A DNA stretch of 64,000 bases from Streptosporangium sp. NBC_01755 (GCF_035917995.1 NZ_CP109131.1:1798001-1862000), one strand, 5' to 3'. Positions 50,205-58,744 are shown, counted from the first letter of the stretch. A program made the numbers and translations. Notes: generated from the letters alone by a model not told the origin.

Positions 50205-52166
50205 TCAGGAACCCGGGATGCGCGGGATGAGCATGAAGAACTCCACCAGCGCGATGATCGCGAGCACGATGATCGCGAAGTACAGGGTCAGGGTCGGGAC
50301 GAGAGGTTTGCCCCTGTTGCCCCGGCGCCGGTGGCCGAACCACCTCTTCCGTGGGGGATCGGCGGCGGTCAGATGGCTCATGCCGGACTGGGATTCGAGC
50401 AGCCGCTTCTCCACCTGCTCGACGATCTCGCGCTCGAGCCCCGAGTCGCGCACGAGGTTGATGACGGACTTCTTCAGAGCCTCCCCCGCGCCCGTACCGA
50501 ACCGGAACACCGCGGCGGCGACCAGCATCGCCGACCGTCCGCCCGGTGAGCGGAAGACCTCCTCGAACGCCTTGGGGTGTAGTTCCTGCCCGTAAGCCGC
50601 CCCCAGCAGATCGCAGAGCCGGTCGAACTGGGCTCGGTCCCCTGCCGGATGAAGCGCGCTGAGCGCGTCGGTGAGGTAGTGGTGCTCGCGCAGAGCCTCG
50701 GCGATCTCCGGGTCCTCGGCATTGCCACCGCCCCGCTTGACGAGTTCGTCACAGGTGATCTTCACCACCCGCATGTCGTAGGGCCGCCGCGCGGCCACCG
50801 CGACCAGTTCCCTGGTCTGCAGCGGCCTGAGCGTCTCCTCCAGCTCCTCCCGGCCCAGTTCGTACGCCGTTTTCATGGAGGCGACCGGATCGGGAGGGGG
50901 CCTGCGAACGATCGCCGTCGTCGCCGCCCTGGCCGGCTGAACCACACTCTGGGTGGTCCCGCCCAGCTGCGCGGGCGTGTCCGCCAAACCGTATCCGGCC
51001 ATCCGGATCACCGCGTGCAGAAAAGCCTCCAGCTCCTCGGGCAGGCTGTCTTTCGGCAACAGCAGCTGCCGGTCCCTGATGATCTTCTGGTAGCGGGCCC
51101 GCTCGGCATCCGAGATCGTCAGCCCAAGGCTCGTGACGACGCCGTCCAGCCTGGCGAGAACGTCCCTGATCTCAGCCGTCCTCCCGCGTTCGAGGACATC
51201 GGCGCACTCGGTCAGCAGCCCTTCCACCGTCTCCTGGGCGGCGGGCACCTGAGCGGGCACTTGAGCGGGCGGCTGTGCGGGCGGCTGTGCGGGCGGGGGC
51301 ATGAGTGCCGGTAGGGGCGAGGGGTTGAACCCCCGGAGCAGGTCCAGCACGCGGGATCTACCGTTCTTGCCGAACGTGAGCGGTTCGGTCCGCGCGGCGA
51401 GCCAGTCGACCAGCTTGGCGTCCGGAGCGTGGCGCCCCAGCAGGGTGAGGTAGCGGTACGCGTCTTCCTCGTGACGGGGGATCTCCGCCAGTTGTCCCCA
51501 GGCGACCGGGTACGTCCTGGCCGGGACGTGCTGAGTGAACGCGAGCCTGATCTTGTGGTCGGCGGTGCTGCTGGCCCAGGTGGACGCCGTCAGCCTCGCG
51601 CGCATACCGTACGGGAGCAGCGCGGCCACCGTGTCGAGGAATCGCAGGCGCTCGATCGTCGGAACGGCCTCGCCGTCCACGACGCAGACGTGCTGACCGG
51701 TCATGAGCAGCGCGGCCGTGGTCATGGCCGTCCCGTCGATCCTCGCCGCCACCGCGCCGGAGTCGAGCGTGGGAACGGGGACGACGAGCTGCCTGTCCGT
51801 GGTCAGCGAGCACATCCCGAGAACGTGGTAGAGATCTTCGTAGGACACGGGGTGGGGAGGCTGGGTGATGCGGGCGTACGGCACGCAGAAGTAGTGGGTG
51901 CGGGCGATCCTGCGATGCCGCCTGTCTTCCTCGTCCGACCACGTCTGGATGGCCAGGACCAGATGCGCGTCGTCACCGCTGCCCACCCACGCGGTCGTCA
52001 CCTGGGGCAATTTCTCCGGGGTGCCGATCGTGTAGACCGTTCTGATCTCCTCGAAGTCGTCGCGGCTGAGCAACCCCTGGCTGCAGGCGAGGATCTTGTA
52101 GTCGTCACCGCTGCCGGGGAGCTTCCCCCCCACCGCCCATTCGAACGGCAGTTGCACCGTGCTCAT
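50205..52166 (-). CDS. GAP1-like GTPase-associated protein B with C-terminal membrane anchor
   Basis: 653 residues, paralogous to the next gene. Same N-domain (FEWAVGGKLPGSGDDYKILA, DDAHLVLAIQTWSDEEDRRH, YFCVPYARITQPPHPVSYED) and same middle motif (RLRFLDTVAALLPYGMRARL). Specific to this copy are a Pro-Ala-Gln linker near 290 (AQPPAQPPAQVPAQVPAAQE) and a C-terminal membrane helix (LTLYFAIIVLAIIALVEFFM). It would tether the GTPase complex to the membrane. It lies 20 bases after the GTPase gene on the same strand. Confidence 0.82.
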   Translation of the reverse strand: MSTVQLPFEWAVGGKLPGSGDDYKILACSQGLLSRDDFEEIRTVYTIGTPEKLPQVTTAWVGSGDDAHLVLAIQTWSDEEDRRHRRIARTHYFCVPYARITQPPHPVSYEDLYHVLGMCSLTTDRQLVVPVPTLDSGAVAARIDGTAMTTAALLMTGQHVCVVDGEAVPTIERLRFLDTVAALLPYGMRARLTASTWASSTADHKIRLAFTQHVPARTYPVAWGQLAEIPRHEEDAYRYLTLLGRHAPDAKLVDWLAARTEPLTFGKNGRSRVLDLLRGFNPSPLPALMPPPAQPPAQPPAQVPAQVPAAQETVEGLLTECADVLERGRTAEIRDVLARLDGVVTSLGLTISDAERARYQKIIRDRQLLLPKDSLPEELEAFLHAVIRMAGYGLADTPAQLGGTTQSVVQPARAATTAIVRRPPPDPVASMKTAYELGREELEETLRPLQTRELVAVAARRPYDMRVVKITCDELVKRGGGNAEDPEIAEALREHHYLTDALSALHPAGDRAQFDRLCDLLGAAYGQELHPKAFEEVFRSPGGRSAMLVAAAVFRFGTGAGEALKKSVINLVRDSGLEREIVEQVEKRLLESQSGMSHLTAADPPRKRWFGHRRRGNRGKPLVPTLTLYFAIIVLAIIALVEFFMLIPRIPGS

Positions 52167-52186
52167 CGGCCAGTCCTCCTGATCGG

Positions 52187-53212
52187 CTACGGCACGGAAA
52201 TCCGCTGCCCGAGCCAGAGCATCGGCTCCATCACATTGATCGGACGCACTTCGCCGCGTATCCGAATCTCGGTGTTGTACCTGGTGTCGGAGACCGGTTG
52301 ACCGTCCGCCGGCTTGGACACCGTCGGGACAAGGTTTTGATAATCATCCATGTCGAAAAGCTTGTTCCTGGGGCCGACGTAGAAACCAATCGACGAGGTG
52401 ACAAAGTACCTAATTCGGTCTTCACGGAAAAATCGCCCAATAGCATTCAGTACCATATCCGCGTTTCCGCTGGCCGATACCCTGCACAGCTGCTGGAACA
52501 GCTCTTTCGCGTCCTCGTCGGCCACCCGGGGAAAACCGAAGGGATCCTCGGGGTCGGTCGTCAGCAGCCTCAGCCGCTTCGCCGTCTCCAGCACCTTGAA
52601 GTCGTCGAACTTGGTGATGCAGACCGCGAGATAGTGCGGCAGCCTGCCGTCGGTCACCTCGGACCCGGCGATCACCTGCTCGGCGAGCTGGGCCAGCACC
52701 CCGTAGAGATATTCGAACGCGTCGCCGTCCTCGTTCTCCCTGATGGGATCGAAGAGGAAGAGGATGCCCCTGCTGTGCACCAGGTTGCGGAGCAAGTCCT
52801 GCTGGGAGGCGCGACCGCCCCCTTCCTTGTCGCCGAAGGCCCCGCCGGGCGGGTCGAGCGGATTGATGCCGATCTTGAGGGCGCGGGCCATCCTCGACCT
52901 GCGGAACCAGCGTGCACGCCGACGCTCGGGCTGCCCGACCAGGAACCAGTTGTAGTTGTCCAGACCCTGTGTCGCCGGAGGGAACACCTTGTCCCGCGAC
53001 AACGCCGTGGTCTTCTCCGTCAGAAAGCTGGTGGACTGGGCATCCGCGCCCACGATGCTCCAGTTGCCCTCCTGGCGGAGCAGGGCGATGTTGAGCGCGG
53101 CGAGAAGCGTGGTCTTACCACTGCCCGGAGCACCCCACATCGCGATGTTGGGCAGCGAACGCCCGGATCCGGCCTCGGGAGCCATACGCTGCCCGCTCCA
53201 TATGTTCGTCAT
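52187..53212 (-). CDS. stand-alone GTPase (double-GTPase/DO-GTPase type)
   Basis: 341 residues. P-loop GAPGSGKTT at 27-35, LFLFDPIRENEDGD after the switch region, and base-recognition TKFD in YLAVCITKFDDFKVLETAKR. The last 150 residues (RLRLLTTDPEDPFGFPRVAD ... YFVTSSIGFYVGPRN) are nearly the same as the C-terminus of the trypsin fusion protein, which shows recent duplication or gene conversion. Its start overlaps the vWA gene stop by four bases. Likely the molecular switch of the minus-strand unit. Confidence 0.88.
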   Translation of the reverse strand: MTNIWSGQRMAPEAGSGRSLPNIAMWGAPGSGKTTLLAALNIALLRQEGNWSIVGADAQSTSFLTEKTTALSRDKVFPPATQGLDNYNWFLVGQPERRRARWFRRSRMARALKIGINPLDPPGGAFGDKEGGGRASQQDLLRNLVHSRGILFLFDPIRENEDGDAFEYLYGVLAQLAEQVIAGSEVTDGRLPHYLAVCITKFDDFKVLETAKRLRLLTTDPEDPFGFPRVADEDAKELFQQLCRVSASGNADMVLNAIGRFFREDRIRYFVTSSIGFYVGPRNKLFDMDDYQNLVPTVSKPADGQPVSDTRYNTEIRIRGEVRPINVMEPMLWLGQRISVP

Positions 53213-54630
53213 GGCACCTCGATCAGGGGGAAGGGGATCGATTGGTCTGGAGGCGCCGCCAGGCCGAGCTCGGCGCCGAACTCGCGGATGTCCAGGGCGT
53301 CCAGCCAGGTCAGCGCCGTCGCGCCCAGACGGGACCAGACGGGGTCGGCCTTCCCCACGTCCCGGTCGCAGATCGCTCCGAACGCCATGCCCGGATACTG
53401 TTCGAGCCGGTGCAGCAGCGCGCGCCAGTCGTGCCGGTGCGGGCAGGGCAGGATCCTCCCGTTCACCCTGGCCGGATGCGGCGACCGATCGCCGACCGTG
53501 AGCAGCACCGTCCGCTCGGCCTCTCCCGCGGCGATCCGGCCGGCCACCACGGCCAGCATGTCCTCCAGCTGCGCGCCGTGCGGGTGGCCTTCCGGCGCCG
53601 GATCGCGTTCCTCCAGGCGGGTCAGCGAGGTCAGGGCGTGCCCGGGAGAGACCAGCCAGTCCACGACCTCGACCTTCCCCTCGGGAACCCTTCGGTCGTA
53701 GGAGTGCGCGCCGTAGGTGACCAGTGACACCTGGAGATGGCCGGAAGAACCCGCGGACACCGTCGCGATCATCTGGCGGAGGCGGTCGAGCCGCTTCACG
53801 ATGTCACCTGGGGCACCGCTGGTCTCGACCGCGCAGATCAGGTGCTGCGAGCCGGTCCGGGTGTCGACCCGGCGCGGCACCGCGGCGACCAGGTCGGCCC
53901 AGCTACGGTCGTCCTGCGCCAGGCCCGGCAGGCCGAGGAGACGAACCCGGCCCGGCCTCTCCAGCTCGACCAGGAAATCGTAACGGCCCGGGACGAGCCT
54001 CGCCGACTGGAGCGACAGCAGCAGCGGCCTGCGGCCCCAGGCCACCACGGCGAAGGCGGTGCCCCTCTCGTCACCCGCCTCGCAGCGCACGGTGACCTCG
54101 GCGACCGCGCCGGGCCGTGCCCCGATGGCGAACAGCCGATGGGCGGCGAGTTCGAACCCGCCCGTCACCACGCTCCGCTCCAGCACGACCAGCTCGTACG
54201 GGCGGTCCAGCGGGTCGTTCAGGAGCACCTCGCGCAGCAGCGCGTCGACCCGCACGTCCGCCTGGACGAAAGCCATCGCCTCCGGGCGTGCCGCGTGCAG
54301 CCAGGCCAGCGCCTGTCCGGCCAGTGGACTGTCCGGGAAGGAGCACACCAGGATCAGCGCGGCGTGGGAGTGGACGCCCGCGGCGCGGATGACGGCTTCC
54401 TCGGTGGGGTCCTGCGTGGGGTTGTCCCACCCGCGCTCACCCGCCAGAGAGGTCCACGGAATCACCGGGTCGAACCGGCAGCGCGGCCTGCCCAGGTCGT
54501 CGCGGCGCAGGTCGAAAGTGGTGATGCCGTCGGCGGCCACCTCCACCAAGGTCAGCCGCCTGGACTCGTCGAGTCCGGCGACCGCCCCGGCGAGGGCCTT
54601 GCGGAGCAGAACCTCACCCGGCTCGGTCAC
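53209..54630 (-). CDS. vWA-domain protein with N-terminal conflict-system domain
   Basis: 473 residues. N-terminal 130: a mixed alpha/beta domain that I do not recognise (LTLVEVAADGITTFDLRRDD, AALILVCSFPDSPLAGQALA). Middle 140-240: a TerD/beta-sandwich-like region (YELVVLERSVVTGGFELAAH, RYDFLVELERPGRVRLLGLP). C-terminal 260-450: vWA (QHLICAVETSGAPGDIVKRL, LQVSLVTYGAHSYDRRVPEG, HGAQLEDMLAVVAGRIAAGE, RTVLLTVGDRSPHPARVNGR). The MIDAS is degenerate (E-T-S-G-A). Similar vWA sequence is fused to the trypsin protein, where it also precedes the GTPase. First gene of the minus-strand operon. Confidence 0.8.
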   Translation of the reverse strand: MTEPGEVLLRKALAGAVAGLDESRRLTLVEVAADGITTFDLRRDDLGRPRCRFDPVIPWTSLAGERGWDNPTQDPTEEAVIRAAGVHSHAALILVCSFPDSPLAGQALAWLHAARPEAMAFVQADVRVDALLREVLLNDPLDRPYELVVLERSVVTGGFELAAHRLFAIGARPGAVAEVTVRCEAGDERGTAFAVVAWGRRPLLLSLQSARLVPGRYDFLVELERPGRVRLLGLPGLAQDDRSWADLVAAVPRRVDTRTGSQHLICAVETSGAPGDIVKRLDRLRQMIATVSAGSSGHLQVSLVTYGAHSYDRRVPEGKVEVVDWLVSPGHALTSLTRLEERDPAPEGHPHGAQLEDMLAVVAGRIAAGEAERTVLLTVGDRSPHPARVNGRILPCPHRHDWRALLHRLEQYPGMAFGAICDRDVGKADPVWSRLGATALTWLDALDIREFGAELGLAAPPDQSIPFPLIEVP

Positions 54631-54934
54631 CTGAAGGCCTCCGTAACGCGTCTAAAGAAAGGCATGGACCACTGTCGGCGCGACGGCTCCGCCACCCGGC
54701 AATCCCCTCGACGAATTCCCGAACACCTGCGGTGTAATTTTCTTTCCGTCTTTTGTCAGCGTCGCATCGATCCCACAACGACCACCTCCGGGACGTCCCA
54801 CGGACTTGATTTCCCTGCGGTATAAGGAATCACACCTTACAGAATTATAATAGTGTCCATGTCGTGGCGACGTTCCCAGCTCATGATCTAAAGTTCATAA
54901 CCGTGGGCTCGGGCGCCATTCGGAAGGGGAATAG
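54631..54934. promoter_or_regulatory. divergent control region between the vWA and DUF4407 genes
   Basis: 304 bases, GC-poor relative to its surroundings near 54820-54880. ttacagaattataatagtg gives a TATAAT-like box for the plus strand about 80 bases before the DUF4407 start, and several AT patches serve the minus strand. No strong palindrome seen. Confidence 0.5.
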
Positions 54935-56335
54935 ATGAGGACACTCCTGATTGCCCTGTCCGGCGCACGCCCAGAAGTCTTGAAGCTCTGCCCGACCGAG
55001 CAGGGCAAATTCGAGGGCATCGGCGGAGCGGTGCTCACCACCAGCGTGCTGGCGGTCGTGTCGATGACGTTCGCCCTGAACTCCGCGCTCGGCGTCTCCC
55101 TTGTCCTCGCCATCCCGGCCAGCCTCGTCTGGGGCCTGGCCATCATGAGCCTCGACCGCTGGCTGGTCAGCACCATGCACGCCGACGGGCCGCGGCGCTG
55201 GCGGGTGGCTCTGCCCCGGATCCTCATGGCCGTGCTGCTCGGCCTCGTCATCTCGACCCCGCTGGTCCTGCAGATCTTCAAGTCCGAGATCGACGCACAG
55301 ATCGTCCAGATCAAGCAGCAGCGCGCCAACGAGTTCTCCACGCGGCAGAGCACGGGCAGCGTCGCCCGGGAGGTCGCCCGCCTCCGCACGGAGACGACGG
55401 CCCTCCAGAACGTGATCACCTCCGAAGGCGACGTCCCGCTGGATCCCGCCAAGGACCCGAAGATCAAATCACTGACCGCCGAGCGCGGCGCCCAGCAGAC
55501 GCAGACCAAGAAGCTCTACGACGAATGGCAGTGCCAGCTCTACGGCGGGAAGACATGCCCGCGCAAGGGCGACGGCCCCCTGGCCCAGGCGAGCAAGCGC
55601 GCCTACGAGAAGGCCCAGAGCCAGGTCGACCTGCTCACCCGGCAGATCGAGGACCGCAAGTCAGAGCTCACCGCCACGGACGAGAGCAGCAAGAAGGAGC
55701 GCCTCGACCAGGCGACGCAGGACCTGCCCAAGGTCCAGGAGTCGCTCGATGCCGCGGTGCGGCGCCAGAGCGACCTGCAGAACGCCTTCGACGCGGAGAA
55801 CAGGGCCACCAACGGGTTGCTGATCCGGCTGCAGGCCCTCAACGAGGCGTCCGGCAAGGATTTCACCCTCAGGTCGACCCACCTCCTGCTGTTCCTGCTG
55901 TTCCTGCTGATCGAGTGCCTGCCGGTCGCGATCAAGCTGATGCAGAAGCCGGGCAACTACGAGAAGATTCTCAACCTCGCGGCGAAGCAGGAGTTCCGGG
56001 ACGCGCGAGACAGTTACCGCTCCCAGTTCGGTTCCTCCGCCCCCTCGCCGGGTTCCGCGACACAGCAGGACGCCGACGACGACTCCGCATCAATATGGGA
56101 CATCTGGGAAGAACCAGACCCCCTACGCGCCACCCGCAGGGTGCAGACCCCGGCCGGGCAGTCGAAGACCATGCATCTGACCGACCCTCAGAACCCGGAC
56201 AACGACCACTACTCCGCCGAGGACGACATGCTGCGCGCGATGCCGAACACCCGGGCGTTCCGTAGATCCGACTCCGCGGGCCCGGCGGGCGAGCGCCCCG
56301 GCAGGATCGAACTGTTCCCCGATGACGACGACTGA
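54935..56335 (+). CDS. DUF4407 membrane/coiled-coil protein
   Basis: 466 residues. Three N-terminal membrane helices (GGAVLTTSVLAVVSMTFALN, GVSLVLAIPASLVWGLAIMS, ILMAVLLGLVISTPLVLQIF), a 190-residue coiled coil (IDAQIVQIKQQRANEFSTRQ to LQNAFDAENRATNGLLIRLQ) containing a Cys pair (CQLYGGKTC), a fourth helix (LLLFLLFLLIECLPVAIKLM) and a disordered acidic tail. Topology puts the coiled coil outside the membrane, so it may sense envelope stress or phage. GGAAGGGG precedes the ATG. It is followed after six bases by the kinase gene. Confidence 0.88.
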   Translation: MRTLLIALSGARPEVLKLCPTEQGKFEGIGGAVLTTSVLAVVSMTFALNSALGVSLVLAIPASLVWGLAIMSLDRWLVSTMHADGPRRWRVALPRILMAVLLGLVISTPLVLQIFKSEIDAQIVQIKQQRANEFSTRQSTGSVAREVARLRTETTALQNVITSEGDVPLDPAKDPKIKSLTAERGAQQTQTKKLYDEWQCQLYGGKTCPRKGDGPLAQASKRAYEKAQSQVDLLTRQIEDRKSELTATDESSKKERLDQATQDLPKVQESLDAAVRRQSDLQNAFDAENRATNGLLIRLQALNEASGKDFTLRSTHLLLFLLFLLIECLPVAIKLMQKPGNYEKILNLAAKQEFRDARDSYRSQFGSSAPSPGSATQQDADDDSASIWDIWEEPDPLRATRRVQTPAGQSKTMHLTDPQNPDNDHYSAEDDMLRAMPNTRAFRRSDSAGPAGERPGRIELFPDDDD

Positions 56336-56341
56336 CCCTGC

Positions 56342-58054
56342 GTGATCCCCGAAATGAACGGCCGCCTGGTCAATGACCGCTACCGGCTCCTGTCCATGAT
56401 CGGCAGTGGCGGGATGGGGAATGTCTGGCTGGCCGAGGACGAGTTGCTCGGGCGCCGCGTCGCGCTCAAGGAGCTCATCCTGTTCCCGAACGGAGAGCAC
56501 CTGTCCGTGCGTCGCCAGCGCGTGCTGCGCGAGGCGCGGGCCGCGGCGCGGATCAGGCACTCCGGCATCGTCGAGGTCTACGACATGTTCGTGGAGGACG
56601 ATCTTTCCTGGATCGTCATGGCCTACGTCAAGGGCAGTTCGCTCCAGGACCTGATCGAGCGCGGCCCCATCGGCGAGCGCCGGATCGCCGAGATCGGCAG
56701 GCGGGTGCTGGCCGCGCTGACCGCCGCGCACCGGGCCGACGTGCTGCATCGTGACGTGAAGCCCGCCAACATCCTGGTCGGCGAGGGGGGCGAGGTGTTC
56801 CTCGTCGACTTCGGTATCGCCCACATCATCGGCGAGAGCCGCCTCACCTCGCAGAACGCCTTCGCGGGCACGCTGGAATACATGGCGCCGGAACGGATCA
56901 ACGGCCTTCCTCCGGGGCCGCCCGCCGACCTGTGGTCTCTGGGGGCGACCTTCTTCCACGCCCTGGAGGGATACTCCCCGTTCTTCCGCGGCAATGTGCC
57001 GGCCACCATGAAAGCCATCACCTTCGACGCCCCTCCCCGCCTCACTCGTACGGGGCCGCTGTCCGACGCGGTCGTCAGGCTGCTCCGCAAGGATCCCGAC
57101 CGGCGGATGGACGCGCGGGGACTGGAGGGGATTCTGAGGTCGATCGTCGCCGATCCCCCACCCGCGCCCTCGCCACACCGCCCCAGGCCCGCCCCCTCAC
57201 CGCCTCCTGCCGACCCCGCGCCTGCACAGCGCCGGCCCAGGGTCGCCGCCCCCTCACCCCACCCTTCCGACCCCGCGCCCTCGCAGCACCGGCCAGGGGC
57301 CGCACCCTCAGCCACACCGTCGCCCAGGCCCGCGTCACCGATCTCGTCCAGGGCCACCGAGCGCGCGCAGGAAAGGCCCGTGGATCTCGACGGGCTGGCC
57401 CCAGCCGAAGCCGCCCGGGTCGTCAGCGCCATGGCGACCTCGCCCGCCGCGCGACTGCTCGCCCGCCTCCCCGCGGAGATCGTCTCGCGGGTGCTGGTCC
57501 ACATCGAGCCGGAAGCCGCGGGGGCGATCCTGCTGGAGCTGTCCGCGGACAGGGCCGCCTCGTTTCTCGACGCGGTCCCGGCGAGAACCGCAGGCCCCGT
57601 GCTGAATGTGATGGCGGCCAGGCGGCGGGAGACCGCCGCGGTGCTGCGGGCGATGGAGACGGCCCGCGCGGGCCAGGCGCTGAGCCACATCGATCCCGGA
57701 CAGGGCGGCGCGCTGCTGGGCGCCATACCTCCCGGCGAGGTCGCGAAGATCCTCGCGCGCACCGCCGCCCGGACCACGGCCGGCATCGTCCGCGTCCTCG
57801 CCGCGACCCCGCTCGCCATCCGCCTGATCGAGACGATGCCCGCACAAAAGGCGTGCGACGTGCTCGGCTACTTGCCCCCCGCCATCATCGCCAGATTACT
57901 CGAATCCTCCTCCGACGGCCGCGCCGACCGCCTGCTCAACGGCCTCGACGGCGCTCTACGCGCTCAGGTCCTTCGCCATCCGCACCCATCGAAAGATCAA
58001 CGATCAGGTGAGGGGCGGGCGCGGCCGGAGAACCCGCACGAGGGCCGGAAATGA
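56342..58054 (+). CDS. Ser/Thr protein kinase with C-terminal MgtE-N/FliG-like helical repeats
   Basis: 570 residues. Kinase domain 1-265 with glycine loop GSGGMGNVW, catalytic lysine K43 (RRVALKELIL), HRD motif in LHRDVKPANILV and DFG in VFLVDFGIAH: all active-site residues are present. A Pro-rich linker (about 270-340) follows, then some 200 residues of Leu/Ala-rich helical repeats (PAARLLARLPAEIVSRVLVH, MSAT-like PQ.GGALLGAIPPGEVAKILA) like MgtE N-domains. No membrane helix. GTG start at 56342. Probably phosphorylates components of the island; pairing with DUF4407 suggests a signal route from the membrane. Confidence 0.88.
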   Translation: MIPEMNGRLVNDRYRLLSMIGSGGMGNVWLAEDELLGRRVALKELILFPNGEHLSVRRQRVLREARAAARIRHSGIVEVYDMFVEDDLSWIVMAYVKGSSLQDLIERGPIGERRIAEIGRRVLAALTAAHRADVLHRDVKPANILVGEGGEVFLVDFGIAHIIGESRLTSQNAFAGTLEYMAPERINGLPPGPPADLWSLGATFFHALEGYSPFFRGNVPATMKAITFDAPPRLTRTGPLSDAVVRLLRKDPDRRMDARGLEGILRSIVADPPPAPSPHRPRPAPSPPPADPAPAQRRPRVAAPSPHPSDPAPSQHRPGAAPSATPSPRPASPISSRATERAQERPVDLDGLAPAEAARVVSAMATSPAARLLARLPAEIVSRVLVHIEPEAAGAILLELSADRAASFLDAVPARTAGPVLNVMAARRRETAAVLRAMETARAGQALSHIDPGQGGALLGAIPPGEVAKILARTAARTTAGIVRVLAATPLAIRLIETMPAQKACDVLGYLPPAIIARLLESSSDGRADRLLNGLDGALRAQVLRHPHPSKDQRSGEGRARPENPHEGRK

Positions 58055-58109
58055 CTACGGGCACCCCCGCGGTGCGGAAGGTGCCCAGGTCATCGGCTTC
58101 AGCCGGTGG

Positions 58110-58183
58110 TGCGCCGCCAGGGACTCGAACCCCGGACCCGCTGATTAAGAGTCAGCTGCTCTAACCAACTGAGCTAGCGGCGC
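58110..58183 (-). tRNA. tRNA-Lys (anticodon CTT), copy 2
   Basis: 74-nt cloverleaf identical to that at 26239-26312, same strand, anticodon CTT in ACTCTTAATC. Here the full CCA is encoded (plus-strand tgg at 58107-58109). A weak hairpin (gggcacc / ggtgccc, 58062-58090) lies downstream as possible terminator. Confidence 0.97.
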
Positions 58184-58246
58184 TTGCAACGGGGGTAACT
58201 CTAGCAGCAGCCTCAGCTCGCTCGCACCCCGGTTGATCCCGCTCGG

Positions 58247-58286
58247 CCACTGTCCGCCACTGTCCGCCACTGTCCGCCACTGTCCA
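58247..58286. repeat. tandem 10-bp repeats TGTCCGCCAC
   Basis: Three perfect copies of TGTCCGCCAC (58251-58280) plus partial units on both sides, 65 bases upstream of the tRNA-Lys gene. The inner word ACTGTCC recurs in the inverted repeat at 58321. Confidence 0.9.
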
Positions 58287-58320
58287 CCGCCTGGACGCCG
58301 TCCGGCCCCCGGATAGACTC

Positions 58321-58352
58321 GGGGCCGGACAGTCCCCCAACTGTCCGGCCCC
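58321..58352. repeat. 13-bp perfect inverted repeat
   Basis: GGGGCCGGACAGT (58321-58333) and its exact complement ACTGTCCGGCCCC (58340-58352) around ccccca. Either a terminator remnant or an operator. The remaining 58360-58744 sequence has no gene, only imperfect GATCGGCC / GCCCCGGGC repeats near 58630-58740. Confidence 0.85.
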
Positions 58353-58744
58353 GGCCTCTTCGCGGGCTTTGCCATCGTCTCCCCCAAGACTCCGGCGGCT
58401 CCGCTCGGGAACGCGATCCCCCTCGCGTCCTTATCCGGTGAAAAGTCTCTGCAATGCTCCCCCCGGGCTTCGCAGACCCCTTGACCTGCAACAACACTAC
58501 CTGGCCAAATGTAACGGGCGCGTCATCCAAAGGTTGATTTTGCACCTACACCCACCCTTGACCCGGTATCACCGAAGCCTCCGTCAACCCCCGCCGGATA
58601 CCCGACAATCCGGCTTCCCGGGGGTCGAGGTGCCTGGTTCGGGCTCGGCCGGGGGTCGATCGGCCTGCCCCGGGCTCGGACCGAAGGCCGATCGGCCCGG
58701 TTCGAGCTCGGGCCGAGAACCGATCTGCCTGCCCCGGGCCTGGA

